This document shows positions 27,532-37,883 of a stretch of DNA of 64,000 nt, in pieces. Under the pieces are notes generated by a model, which saw only the letters and a program-made list of their open reading frames with translations, did not search any database and was not told the origin of the DNA. Within the stretch, counting starts at the first letter, position 1. Every line of letters starts with the position of its first letter. The position numbers and the translations under genes are program-made. This stretch comes from Glaciecola sp. UBA2563 (GTDB lineage: Bacteria; Pseudomonadota; Gammaproteobacteria; Enterobacterales; Alteromonadaceae), in the NCBI GenBank assembly GCA_002340325.1, contig DDLV01000095.1:1-64000 (forward strand), given 5' to 3'.

Positions 27532-27588
27532 AATTTCGGATTTATTTCGTCAATATAAATAACGAAAGTTAAGATTGTCTCCAAAGTG

Positions 27589-27615
27589 GCCCAGCATATG
27601 CTGGGCTTCTTGCAT
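27589..27615 (+). terminator. Rho-independent terminator of the rpmBG operon
   Basis: A 7-bp stem (GCCCAGC 27589-27595 with GCTGGGC 27600-27606) around ATAT is followed by T-rich sequence TTCTTGCATTTT. It lies 58 bases past the rpmG stop. Confidence 0.8.
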
Positions 27616-27670
27616 TTTACACAGACAAACCTCATGCTACAGGTTTGCATAACAAAAGCATATTAAGGTT

Positions 27671-28147
27671 ATGAGAAAACTATCTCAACGAGCTTGGAAT
27701 AACGTACTCATTTTCTCCATGTTAGCACTTATAATCATCTTGAACTGGGAGAATTTTGTTCGACCAGATAACCAAGATGTTACGAATGTGTTAGACCGGA
27801 CGGATGTCATTCTAAGCATGCAAATTGATACCTTGAGTTTTGAGCGTATAGGCACTGGTTGGCGGGTAGTAGGGCCTGAAAACGTCATTCCAAAAGATTT
27901 AAACACAGATAAGATAAATGAGATAGTGAACAACTGGTTGACCCTTCAGCTCACCGAAATGACGTCTAGAGAGGACTACCAATATTTCACTACCCCAGAC
28001 CACAACATAAAACTCTATGTTGCTGGGCGTCAGGGGCCCCTATCTGTTTATTTGGTGCTGTCCGATAGCCAGTTATATGCAATGATTAATAATCAGCCGT
28101 ATATTATTTCCTCCCCCCTCTATTCAGACCTAATACCAGGTGGATAA
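27671..28147 (+). CDS. Membrane-anchored protein of unknown function upstream of mutM
   Basis: The 158-residue product has one N-terminal membrane helix (about 12-25, NVLIFSMLALIIILNW) and a soluble domain that would face the periplasm. That domain has alternating beta-strand-like segments such as LSFERIGTGWRVVG and PLSVYLVLSDSQLYAMINNQPYIIS. No catalytic motif is visible. The stop is 2 bases before the mutM start, so the two are cotranscribed and probably translationally coupled. I do not recognise a characterised family, but the tight pairing with mutM and clear domain pattern make it a real gene. Confidence 0.8.
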   Translation: MRKLSQRAWNNVLIFSMLALIIILNWENFVRPDNQDVTNVLDRTDVILSMQIDTLSFERIGTGWRVVGPENVIPKDLNTDKINEIVNNWLTLQLTEMTSREDYQYFTTPDHNIKLYVAGRQGPLSVYLVLSDSQLYAMINNQPYIISSPLYSDLIPGG

Positions 28148-28149
28148 AA

Positions 28150-29497
<1,348 letters not shown>

Positions 29498-29644
29498 TTA
29501 CCTTTAATCCCTAAACGGCATGGCCTGACTCAATGCGAAGTAAACAAAATTAATGGATAAAATGCAAATAAAACTTTTGTCGGCTTGGGAAAGATCCCGT
29601 TTTTGCGATATTATCAGTAGTAAACATAATCAAAAAAAGCCTCA

Positions 29645-31108
29645 ATGAGAATTCGTGCGCTAGCGGTTATCCTCGCGTCTCTATCCTTTATCCACTATCA
29701 ACCGGTCAATGCTTCACCATGGGTTGGGACCGTAGATAAACAATTGCACTTTGATATGCAGACATTGGTCGAATGGGGTTATATCGAACTTGCGGTGACG
29801 ACATATCCAATTCCTTGGAAAGGAATTTCAGAACAGCTAACTGGAATAGATCCCTCAACGATGCCTTCTTTGCCTCGGATGGCTTATACGCGTCTTCTCC
29901 ATTATTCAAAATTACAGTCGCAACGAACAGCGCTCCAGTTTGCCACCATTGAAGGCGCAACGGATGATGTGCGTTTTAGAAGTTTTGATGATGGCGTCGA
30001 AAACAAAGGTAAGATCTCGTTATCCAGCGAGTTTTACATCGGTAGAGTATCGGCTCAACTCACGCTGAATTATGCTAGTGGTGGAGAGAAAAATCTGGAC
30101 AATAGTTTTATTGCATATCAGCTCGGCGACTGGAATATCAGGCTCGGTTCAATTGAACAATTTTGGGGGCCTGCCCAAAGCTCGAGTTTGATAATGTCGA
30201 CTAATACGCGCCCAATTAAAGCATTCGCGTTTTCTCGCTCGCGCTCAACGCGATCTAGCTCACCGTGGCTTAGCTGGATGGGGCCATGGTACTTTACGAC
30301 TCAATTAGGCCAGCTTGAGAGCGATCGGGCCATTCCTAACGCCAAATTGTTCCTCAACAGAGCTAACGTTCGACCGATCAAAGGCCTAGAACTAGGATTT
30401 TCGTGGGCAGCCATGTGGGGTGGTGAAGGTCGACCAGAAGATTTAGATAGTTTTATTGAAGTCATTACGTTTGAGTCGGTTTGCTTGAGAGAAGATGGTA
30501 TTTGCACAGATGCACAGTTAAGTAAACGAGGAAATCATTTAGCTGGATTTGATCTAACGTACTCGTTTGATCTTTTTGAAAGACCAATGACCGTTTACGC
30601 GCAGCGCATCGGAGAAGATTCAGCAGGCACATTTAACATTACTGATAACGCGAACCTGTTTGGTGTATCAACATATATTGGTAACGCAAAGATCTTTTTG
30701 GAAACAAGCGACACGAATATAAATTGTGATGGCGGCGCGACTGATAATCTGGATTGTTATTATGAAAATGGTACTTACGAAACAGGCTATCGCGCATACG
30801 GTAGGTCCATCGGCAGTACATTTGATAGCGATGCCAAGCAATTTACCTTAGGCACAAATTATAGATTTGACGAGGGAGCAGTTGCAGAGCTTTTCTTGCG
30901 TTACGCTGAACTCAATCGAGATGAGAGCAGACCAAGTCCTGTGCTGACGGATAGCAATACCGAGGATCTTCTTGAATTGTCAGGCTTTTATCGCATGCCC
31001 TACAATAAGTGGTTGGTTACTGCAGGTGGCACCATCTCGCAACGAGATTTGCCTGAAGGTAATGAAACCGATGGCTTGCTATACCTCAAAGCACAGTATG
31101 CATTTTAG
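29645..31108 (+). CDS. Capsule assembly Wzi-family outer-membrane protein
   Basis: The 487-residue product has a signal peptide ending VNA-SPW. A beta-barrel body follows, with the Wzi signatures of a proximal region (HFDMQTLVEWGYI), the central LGSIEQFWGPAQSSSLIMSTN and a final KAQYAF ending in Phe. Wzi is an outer-membrane lectin that ties capsule or exopolysaccharide to the cell surface. It stands alone beside LPS-core genes (kdkA, GT4, GT9, GT25), and no wza/wzc export genes are in the window. Its polymer could be capsule or a surface-bound exopolysaccharide. Confidence 0.88.
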   Translation: MRIRALAVILASLSFIHYQPVNASPWVGTVDKQLHFDMQTLVEWGYIELAVTTYPIPWKGISEQLTGIDPSTMPSLPRMAYTRLLHYSKLQSQRTALQFATIEGATDDVRFRSFDDGVENKGKISLSSEFYIGRVSAQLTLNYASGGEKNLDNSFIAYQLGDWNIRLGSIEQFWGPAQSSSLIMSTNTRPIKAFAFSRSRSTRSSSPWLSWMGPWYFTTQLGQLESDRAIPNAKLFLNRANVRPIKGLELGFSWAAMWGGEGRPEDLDSFIEVITFESVCLREDGICTDAQLSKRGNHLAGFDLTYSFDLFERPMTVYAQRIGEDSAGTFNITDNANLFGVSTYIGNAKIFLETSDTNINCDGGATDNLDCYYENGTYETGYRAYGRSIGSTFDSDAKQFTLGTNYRFDEGAVAELFLRYAELNRDESRPSPVLTDSNTEDLLELSGFYRMPYNKWLVTAGGTISQRDLPEGNETDGLLYLKAQYAF

Positions 31109-31171
31109 GTTTTTATAGCGAGCGCTTATTTGAGATTGATCGAAGATTAGGTGAGGGAGAGTGCTCGGGAA

Positions 31172-31900
31172 TTATGATGGGCGTAATTCCGGTTGAGAAT
31201 AGCCCTCTACCAAAGCTTCCCAGTCATCCTGATTAAATGCATAACCCAGATGCTTAGTAAGTTGTTTATCTAGCGAACGCCTAAATCTTGCTATGTTCTT
31301 TTCTTTCCAGTTACCGTCCGGTTTTCTCATACACTTATCAAAGTCTATTAAGAACACCTGCTCTTTATTGTCAATAAGGATATTTTTCACATTGATATCA
31401 TCATGGCAAACGTTCAGATTGTGCATTTGTTTAATGCTTGCGCCAATGGCGGACCATAGCGCTTTGTCAATTGGGGACTGCAACAGTATTTGGTGAAGCT
31501 CATTTGAATGTGGAATGATTTCAGTAATAATCGCTGCGCTATAAGTAAGGCCAGCTTTTTCCACTCTGCCCGCAATCGGCGTTGGAACTCGAAGACCATT
31601 TTTATGCATGTATTCTAGTAAAAGTAATTCGCTGTATACCCTTGTGTTTGCGATGTTTTTCCATCTAAACCGTTGCTTGTTAATTTTGGCGACTAAGCCT
31701 CCTCTCAGATAATGTCGCAGCGCAAATTTTCGGTTGTTGAAAGAAAAAAAATAAACTGCTCCTCTCCCTGATTTTGTCTGTTCAATCAGGTTTTGTTGTT
31801 TGAGCCATGTCGGGTCAAAAAAATCAGCAGACAAATTCCGATCGCCCACTTTGTTTGCTGTCAATACGTAGTATTGGTCCTCAGATTCAACTTTGATCAT
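31172..31900 (-). CDS. kdkA: 3-deoxy-D-manno-octulosonic acid (Kdo) kinase
   Basis: The 242-residue kinase-fold protein should phosphorylate Kdo of the LPS inner core on the cytoplasmic face. Features are RGAVYFF (nucleotide-loop region), FALRHYLRGGLVAKI with the catalytic-domain Lys/Arg stretch, the catalytic loop CHDDINVKNIL and the metal-binding LIDFDKC. These are the hallmarks of KdkA from Haemophilus and Vibrio. Bacteria with KdkA usually carry a single phosphorylated Kdo. It is divergent from the GT4 gene with a 138-bp shared upstream region, and convergent with wzi. Confidence 0.92.
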   Translation of the reverse strand: MIKVESEDQYYVLTANKVGDRNLSADFFDPTWLKQQNLIEQTKSGRGAVYFFSFNNRKFALRHYLRGGLVAKINKQRFRWKNIANTRVYSELLLLEYMHKNGLRVPTPIAGRVEKAGLTYSAAIITEIIPHSNELHQILLQSPIDKALWSAIGASIKQMHNLNVCHDDINVKNILIDNKEQVFLIDFDKCMRKPDGNWKEKNIARFRRSLDKQLTKHLGYAFNQDDWEALVEGYSQPELRPS

Positions 31901-32038
31901 GACAAAAGAATAATATTACCGGCTTAATTACGTTAATATGCAAATAGTACAACATAGTTATTCCAAAAGCCTTGAATTCTCTCGAGCCGATGATCTTAAA
32001 ACAATCACTCTTAAAACAGTCAAACTCAAAATAGCCAA

Positions 32039-33166
32039 ATGAATAGTAAACATCAGGCATCCGCGAAAAATGTGGCAATTATCATCGATTCCATGGCCGG
32101 GGGCGGCGCAGAGAAAGTGATGCTGACTTTGGCTGAGACGCTGTCATCTCAATCTCACCGCGTCACTATTTTTATCTTAAAGGATTCGATTGATTATCGT
32201 TTACCTACATCGCTGACAATCATTCATGCGCTTAAAGGTTACAAGAAGAAGCTGCGCAGCTGGCGGCGCAGATTAGAACAATCACAAGTGTTATTAGGCG
32301 CTATTAACAAAGCAGAAAATACACTAGGTGCATTTGATTTGATATTGGTTAACTTGTATGAATCGATGAAGTTAGCACAAGTTTTAAACCTACCGAATAC
32401 GTTTTATGTTATGCACAATGATTGTGATAGCGAGTTAAGGCGTGAATTTCTGATGGGGCCTATTAAGTACCTGTATATGCGAAAGATATTGCAAGGGCTT
32501 GACGGCAAACGTTTAATTGGCGTTTCAAAAAGCCTGACGGATTCACTAGATGGCAATCCGCTATTCAAACCATTGAGCAAGCGATGCATCTATAATCCAT
32601 TAGATATCAAACGGGTAAGAGATTTAGCTAATCAACCTTGTGATTCGATGCCATCAAAATTTATCGTACACGTTGGCAGAGCAGCAAAAGCAAAACGTCA
32701 TGATGTACTATTTAAGGCAATGGCGGATGTCAAAGCAGATTATCAATTGGTATGCTTATCATCAGGCACAAAAAAACTAAAGAAACTAGCCGTAAAGCAT
32801 GGTGTTGAAAATCGAGTAACGCTACCCGGTTTTGAGCAAAACCCATATCCATGGATTAAAGCAGCATCACTGCTAGTGCTCAGTTCAGACTTTGAAGGAC
32901 TTGCGATGGTGTTAATAGAAGCATTGGCCTGCGGCACACCGGTTGTCGCAACAGATTGTCCTTACGGACCGGCTGAAGTTTTAGCAGGGGGATTAGAAGA
33001 TAATCTCGTACCCGTAAATGACCCAAGTAGTCTAGCGGCAACCATCAAAAAAGCGCTCGAACGAGAATTTAATGTTGATAACATGCCTATCCTAAAATCC
33101 GTTGAACCAACGCTTATCGCGCAGCAGTATATTTCGCTAATTAAACCGGAAGAAGGACACCAGTGA
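32039..33166 (+). CDS. Glycosyltransferase family 4, LPS-type
   Basis: The 375-residue GT-B enzyme begins with VAIIIDSMAGGGAEKVMLTLAE, the glycine-rich acceptor-domain start. Its nucleotide-sugar domain contains GRAAKAKRHDVLFKAM and the E-x7-E motif region SSDFEGLAMVLIEALACGTP. GT4 enzymes are retaining transferases, and the context of a heptosyltransferase-like GT9 and KdkA makes LPS-core assembly the likely role. The stop overlaps the next gene as GTGA (4 bases), so the two are translated as a pair. Confidence 0.92.
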   Translation: MNSKHQASAKNVAIIIDSMAGGGAEKVMLTLAETLSSQSHRVTIFILKDSIDYRLPTSLTIIHALKGYKKKLRSWRRRLEQSQVLLGAINKAENTLGAFDLILVNLYESMKLAQVLNLPNTFYVMHNDCDSELRREFLMGPIKYLYMRKILQGLDGKRLIGVSKSLTDSLDGNPLFKPLSKRCIYNPLDIKRVRDLANQPCDSMPSKFIVHVGRAAKAKRHDVLFKAMADVKADYQLVCLSSGTKKLKKLAVKHGVENRVTLPGFEQNPYPWIKAASLLVLSSDFEGLAMVLIEALACGTPVVATDCPYGPAEVLAGGLEDNLVPVNDPSSLAATIKKALEREFNVDNMPILKSVEPTLIAQQYISLIKPEEGHQ

Positions 33167-34209
33167 AGGAACCGATTACAAGCTTGTGCATTTTAAGGCT
33201 GTCTGCAATAGGTGATGTTTGCCATGCAGCTGCAATGGTCAACGCAATTCAGCGCCATCGACCTGACATTGAGATAACTTGGATAATTGGCAAAATTGAA
33301 CATGCGCTGTTAGGTGACATGCCAAATATCAATTTTGTTGTATATGACAAAAAATCTGGAAAAGCTGGGCTAACGAAATTGGAGAAAACGTTAGGTGATA
33401 GTCAGTTTGATATGCTTTTCGTCATGCAAGTCGCGCTGCGAGCGAATATTCTTTCACGTTCGATTAAGGCAAAAACCAGGGTGGGTTTCGATTGGGAAAG
33501 AAGTAAAGAACTGCATTGGTTATTTACAAACCACAGAATAAAGAAACGCAAGCACGCGCATGTACTGGAAGGCTTTATGGGTTTTGCTGAGACCTTGGGC
33601 GTTAATACTGATGAAGCGCCAAAGTGGAATATTCCAGTTTCCGATACTGATAAACGTTGGGTCACAGAGCAACTTTCCACATTACAAAAGCCGTTTGTTG
33701 TCGTTAGTCCAGCGGCCTCAAAAGCAGAGAGAAACTGGCTTTCGCAAAGATACGCATCAATCATTGATTACCTTCATAGTAAGGAACTACAGGTCGTCTT
33801 AGGTGGCGGGCCGGGACCTCTTGATAAGCAAACAAGTGAAGAAATAACGCAGCACACCGATAACGTTGCGCTAAATTTAGTTGGAAAGACAAGCCTTAAG
33901 CAGATGCTTGAGGTCCTATCACGCGCCGAGTTCGTGATAGCGCCAGATACCGGGCCTGCGCATATGGCCACCACGCAAAACACACCTGTCATTGGCTTGT
34001 ATGCACATAGCAATCCGCTGCGCACTGGGCCCTATTTGTCACTGAAATACTGTGTCTCTGTTTACGAAAAATGTATTGAACAGCAGAAAGGCAAACCATG
34101 GCAAGATTTGCCTTGGGGAATAAGGGCTAAAGGTTCAGATTTAATGCAGCATATCGATGAAGACGACGTGAAACATAAGATAGATCGGCTTCTATCTGAA
34201 TTGATATAG
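33163..34209 (+). CDS. Glycosyltransferase family 9 (heptosyltransferase-like)
   Basis: The 348-residue protein uses a GTG start overlapping the preceding stop. The N-terminus ILRLSAIGDVCHA is the characteristic opening of ADP-heptose:LPS heptosyltransferases. The C-terminal domain has SPAASKAERNWLSQRY and the ADP-heptose-binding APDTGPAHMATTQNTPVIGLYAHSNP region with RTGPY. It probably adds heptose to the LPS inner core. I cannot tell WaaC, WaaF or WaaQ type from sequence alone. It is cotranscribed with the GT4 gene and ends the operon. Confidence 0.93.
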   Translation: MKEPITSLCILRLSAIGDVCHAAAMVNAIQRHRPDIEITWIIGKIEHALLGDMPNINFVVYDKKSGKAGLTKLEKTLGDSQFDMLFVMQVALRANILSRSIKAKTRVGFDWERSKELHWLFTNHRIKKRKHAHVLEGFMGFAETLGVNTDEAPKWNIPVSDTDKRWVTEQLSTLQKPFVVVSPAASKAERNWLSQRYASIIDYLHSKELQVVLGGGPGPLDKQTSEEITQHTDNVALNLVGKTSLKQMLEVLSRAEFVIAPDTGPAHMATTQNTPVIGLYAHSNPLRTGPYLSLKYCVSVYEKCIEQQKGKPWQDLPWGIRAKGSDLMQHIDEDDVKHKIDRLLSELI

Positions 34210-34364
34210 GTCAGCCGTTGTCCCACTCAACGCGACTCTGTAAAAAAGCGATAAGAGCCCTTTTTGGCGCCCCTTTTGCCTTGACTTCCCGTGCTATATT
34301 GAGGTGCTCCCGCTTGACGCTGCGAGGCTTTCCTTATTTGGAAGCGTAACCACCGCTTTAACGT

Positions 34365-35984
34365 CTACCCACGTTTAGGATCGGGGTCGTCAGAAGACTG
34401 CTTAATATAAAACTCTATGTAGTGACTATAACCCGGGTCTCCAGCTCCGTTAGATGAAGAAAACGGAGTGGCTCTTAGCGAATAGACGCCCGGTGAAAGC
34501 GGCACAGGCGCAAAATCACCACTGGAATCTCCACCCAGTGAAAAAGGCGCGGAATTTTCAATTTGATAACGCTTATTACCATCAAAATCAAACACCATAC
34601 TACCAATATTCGACTCGACAATGGACTCAGTTCTAATTGCAAGGGATGGAGGAAGTTCGTCAAGCACTAGCGTATCACCGAACATTAATGGCTGAATGTC
34701 TGAGTCGGAATCAGCATTTATCAAAACAAAACGGCGTATATGTAGATTTGCCCCTTTGCTTTCAACTGACCCAAGGTCACATTTGCCATCTAGCCGAGGT
34801 AAGCCCCTTTGATCATAACTATCGCAAGAAGCAAACCATGAGGTCGACGGTGCTGTCCCTGCATCTACGGCAGGACTGGAAGGCAACACGTCATAACTAT
34901 ACGTATAGGTATCGAATCCGGCAGTCGAAAACCCAAACTCAGGGTCGGTATCAAATATATAGGTTGATGTATTCCTCGTTATAATGCAGCCTGTTTGGTC
35001 ACCAATAAGATTGTAATGGCTGGTTGTATCAAGAGATCCTACGCAATCATCAGGCGAAAAGCTTCCTTCGTTTTGCGCGACGATACTATTTTGTAATACG
35101 GTTACATATCCGACAGATGTTTGTATACCACCACCACGAATGGGTGCGTCCGGCGCGTCATTGTTGTTTCGATTGCCTGTGATGGTCGTATTTTTAATGA
35201 GTGCAACTCCTCTCTGCAAAATACCGCCAACGCCGCCGGTGGGTGAACGTGCATAGTTTCTTGATACGGTCGAGTCGATAAGGCTTAGTTCCCCGATGTT
35301 TAAGATGCCACCGTATCTATTCGCTTCATTACTATCAATAGTAGATTCTTTGATATGTAATGAGCCTGCATTTCTAATGCCTCCTCCAAACGCGCCCTGT
35401 GCCCAATTTTCTGATACTGTAACACGGGTCAAATACGCAGTTGCATTCTCTAAAACTTCTAATCCACCAACGAGATATCCTTTGTTCCTCGTGATTTTCG
35501 AATTGTGCATATGTACCTCGCCGTTTGCTATCAACACTCCGGCGTTAGTGCTTGTAGAATTACCTCCGCTCATTGCGACATTATTGATATCAATTACGTG
35601 ACCCGGAGCATCAATAGTCAAAACACGATCGTATACGGTCTGCTCAATAAATGTGCGATGACTGGTTGCGCCTTGTATACGAAGCCCAGTGGAAATAAAA
35701 AGAGCGCCAGTGTTTTCTGGGTCGGAATTCGAATGCGCAATGGTTAGCTCATAGGTGCCTTCTGGAAGTTTGATTACATTAAAGTCATCATATGCATTAG
35801 CTTCCATAATGGCTGCACGAAGCGTACAAACGGGTTCTCCATCGCCGTTATTGATGTCACAAACACCATCGCCAGGATTACTGTCTGGCGCATCCAGCGT
35901 ACTGTTTACTACAAATTCACAGCCACTCATTATCATGATTACGGTTATTAACACGGTTACCAAGATTAAATGTTTCATTCGCAA
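34365..35984 (-). CDS. CSLREA-domain beta-helix lipoprotein 1
   Basis: The 539-residue product has a lipoprotein signal with lipobox Cys22 (IMSGC). The CSLREA-type segment CTLRAAIMEANAY follows, with DAPDSNPGDGVCD just before. A right-handed parallel beta-helix (about 90-320) shows repeats such as VAMSGGN, SKITRNKGY, VTVSENWAQG and STIDSNEANR. A C-terminal domain (VFDFDGNKRYQIENSAPFSLGGD) matches a beta-sandwich repeat common in marine surface proteins. It is probably an outer-membrane or surface adhesin/polysaccharide-binding protein, as family function is not established. It is the downstream partner of a close paralogue with only a 7-base gap between them. Confidence 0.8.
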   Translation of the reverse strand: MRMKHLILVTVLITVIMIMSGCEFVVNSTLDAPDSNPGDGVCDINNGDGEPVCTLRAAIMEANAYDDFNVIKLPEGTYELTIAHSNSDPENTGALFISTGLRIQGATSHRTFIEQTVYDRVLTIDAPGHVIDINNVAMSGGNSTSTNAGVLIANGEVHMHNSKITRNKGYLVGGLEVLENATAYLTRVTVSENWAQGAFGGGIRNAGSLHIKESTIDSNEANRYGGILNIGELSLIDSTVSRNYARSPTGGVGGILQRGVALIKNTTITGNRNNNDAPDAPIRGGGIQTSVGYVTVLQNSIVAQNEGSFSPDDCVGSLDTTSHYNLIGDQTGCIITRNTSTYIFDTDPEFGFSTAGFDTYTYSYDVLPSSPAVDAGTAPSTSWFASCDSYDQRGLPRLDGKCDLGSVESKGANLHIRRFVLINADSDSDIQPLMFGDTLVLDELPPSLAIRTESIVESNIGSMVFDFDGNKRYQIENSAPFSLGGDSSGDFAPVPLSPGVYSLRATPFSSSNGAGDPGYSHYIEFYIKQSSDDPDPKRG

Positions 35985-35991
35985 AAAATCC

Positions 35992-37527
35992 TTATTCTAA
36001 TACTTCAAAAGTAATTGGGATCCCGCCGCCAGCTACGCCGGTTCCGTTGACTCCTGTATATGGCGTTGCAATTATTGTGTGCTCTGCAACGGTGAGTGGA
36101 AAGGCCGCATAATCTCCGCTAGCATCGCCGCCGATTGAAAAGGGCGCTGAATTTTCAATTTTTACCCCAGAGACGCCATCGAAATCAAAGACTACGCTGG
36201 TTGGTGTTCCTGAGGTTATCGCGCGAATTGAAACGCCGCCTGCGGGGAAATCGCTGAGATGAAAGACATCGCCGTGAAGAATTCTCTTGATGTCTGTATT
36301 CGAACTAGCGTCAACGAGCATATAGCCAGTGACGTGGGTGCTCGTTGACACTCCATAGAGGGATCCCATATCACATCGGTTGCCAGATTGATTTCTTGGA
36401 ACACCACGTTGATCACGAGACTCGCACCCATCTGCAGCTGGTGCTGGGAACTGATAGCCAGCATTGAGAGCAGGGCTATCATACTGTAGGGTGTGATCGT
36501 AGGTGCCGATGAGATTTTGACCCAAGGAATTTAATTCGGCGCTTTCATCCAGTATAAAAGTGGAGACGTAAGAGGGGATAGTGCAGCCGTCAGCGTCGCC
36601 AATCAGGTTGTATTTGCTGTCGCCCGACAAGGTCCCAACACAGTCGTCTGGTCCAATTCCACCGTCGTTGTTGGCAATGATGCTGTTTTTCATAACGGTC
36701 GTTTTTCCGCTACCTGTTTGGATGCCGCCCCCACGAAATGATGTGGCATTATTGCCCACCCCCTCATTGAGCGTGACGGTGGCGTTATACAACACGAGAA
36801 ACCCGTTCTGGGAGATACCGCCAACGCCAGCTCCAGCTGAGTTGGCCTTATTGCCGCTTACTGTTACGTTTCTTAAGTTTAAGTTGCCCGAGTTTCTCAC
36901 TCCTCCGGCACGGTTAGAGTCGTTGTTCGTTATTGATGAATCATAAATGAACGTCGTCCCCTGATTCCAGAGGCCTCCGCCAAAAGCCCCTTGCGCACTG
37001 TTGTTATTGATAGTTAACCGTCGTGCAATGACGAAAGCGTCTTCTTTGATGTATATTCCACCTCCACCCGTGAAACCAAAATTGTCTTCAATAATGACAT
37101 CTGTCATATTGACCTCACCGTCATCAATGTATACGCCCCCACCAGCTTGACTGGAGCCTCCTTGTATCTTCACGTTATTTATTTCGACATTGCCAGCTGT
37201 AATTTTTAAGACGGTATCAGAGACTTTCTGGTCAATAATTGTGTTGTCTTTACCAGAGCCCTGAATTTTCATGTTGTTATTAATTTTAAGGCTTCCTAGA
37301 TCCAGGTTATAGATGCCGCTGGGAACGGAAATAGTATCCTCTGTGGCAGAATTGCCTGCTTCCATCACAGCTGCTCTAAGCGAGCAGTTACCAGCAGCTG
37401 TTTCGCAAATGTAGTCGCCAACGTTGATGTCGGGTGCATCTTCAAAGGTATCTACTTGATATTCACAACCGCAGAGTACTAACGTAGCTGCGAGACTGGG
37501 AGCGAGCAGCAGTCTTTTTTTGTTCAT
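35992..37527 (-). CDS. CSLREA-domain beta-helix lipoprotein 2 (paralogue of the next gene)
   Basis: The 511-residue product has lipobox Cys21 (LVLCGC). It shares its layout with lipoprotein 1: the segment CSLRAAVMEAGN, a beta-helix with GGGVYIDDGEVNM, IKEDAFVIARR and SSITNNDSNRAGG, and a near-identical region GPDDCVGTLSGDSKYNLIGDADGC. The C-terminal FDFDGVSGVKIENSAPFSIGGDASGDYAAFPL is alignable to the neighbour. This is clear evidence of tandem duplication followed by divergence. It is first in the pair and shares a 356-bp upstream region with the propeller lipoprotein gene's 3' end. The ligand is unknown. Confidence 0.8.
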   Translation of the reverse strand: MNKKRLLLAPSLAATLVLCGCEYQVDTFEDAPDINVGDYICETAAGNCSLRAAVMEAGNSATEDTISVPSGIYNLDLGSLKINNNMKIQGSGKDNTIIDQKVSDTVLKITAGNVEINNVKIQGGSSQAGGGVYIDDGEVNMTDVIIEDNFGFTGGGGIYIKEDAFVIARRLTINNNSAQGAFGGGLWNQGTTFIYDSSITNNDSNRAGGVRNSGNLNLRNVTVSGNKANSAGAGVGGISQNGFLVLYNATVTLNEGVGNNATSFRGGGIQTGSGKTTVMKNSIIANNDGGIGPDDCVGTLSGDSKYNLIGDADGCTIPSYVSTFILDESAELNSLGQNLIGTYDHTLQYDSPALNAGYQFPAPAADGCESRDQRGVPRNQSGNRCDMGSLYGVSTSTHVTGYMLVDASSNTDIKRILHGDVFHLSDFPAGGVSIRAITSGTPTSVVFDFDGVSGVKIENSAPFSIGGDASGDYAAFPLTVAEHTIIATPYTGVNGTGVAGGGIPITFEVLE

Positions 37528-37883
37528 AATGGTCGTCCTGTTAACTAGTTGGCATTGAGATAAGCCTCGTCACCGGAAATCATATTGGTAAGTGCTCGCT
37601 TTATTGTTTACGCGCATCGAATACCATAAATTGAAGATTCAAACACCGTTTGACGATCGATGTCTATTATCAGGAAGGAAGGAAAATGTATCTGTGAAGT
37701 AAGCCCACTAAATTTGTGACATATTCACATTTTTACAGAAAATGAATTCAACATTGCATATGCTAAATAAGCGCGTGCGGGTCCGGGATGCGAACGCAAT
37801 AGAGTGTTAGGTTAGCTTGCATCCGTGCATTTGCAGATATAGTTTAGAGGGAGGCCTAGCAAAAAAGCGGCAATATCGGCAGC
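37528..37883. promoter_or_regulatory. Upstream region of the beta-helix lipoprotein pair, with a TGTGA/TCACA palindrome
   Basis: The 356-bp gap carries the promoter of the minus-strand lipoprotein pair. TGTGA-CATAT-TCACA at 37715-37729 is a perfect inverted repeat of the CRP half-sites, but with 5 rather than 6 bases between them, so CRP binding is doubtful. No small gene is supported; an ATG after GGAAGGAAGG at 37686 stops after three codons. Confidence 0.35.

Noticed and set aside
34210..34364. A terminator between the GT9 gene and the first beta-helix lipoprotein gene
   Set aside because: Short T-runs and a weak GCTTTCC/GGAAGC pair exist, but there is no stable stem directly followed by T on either strand.
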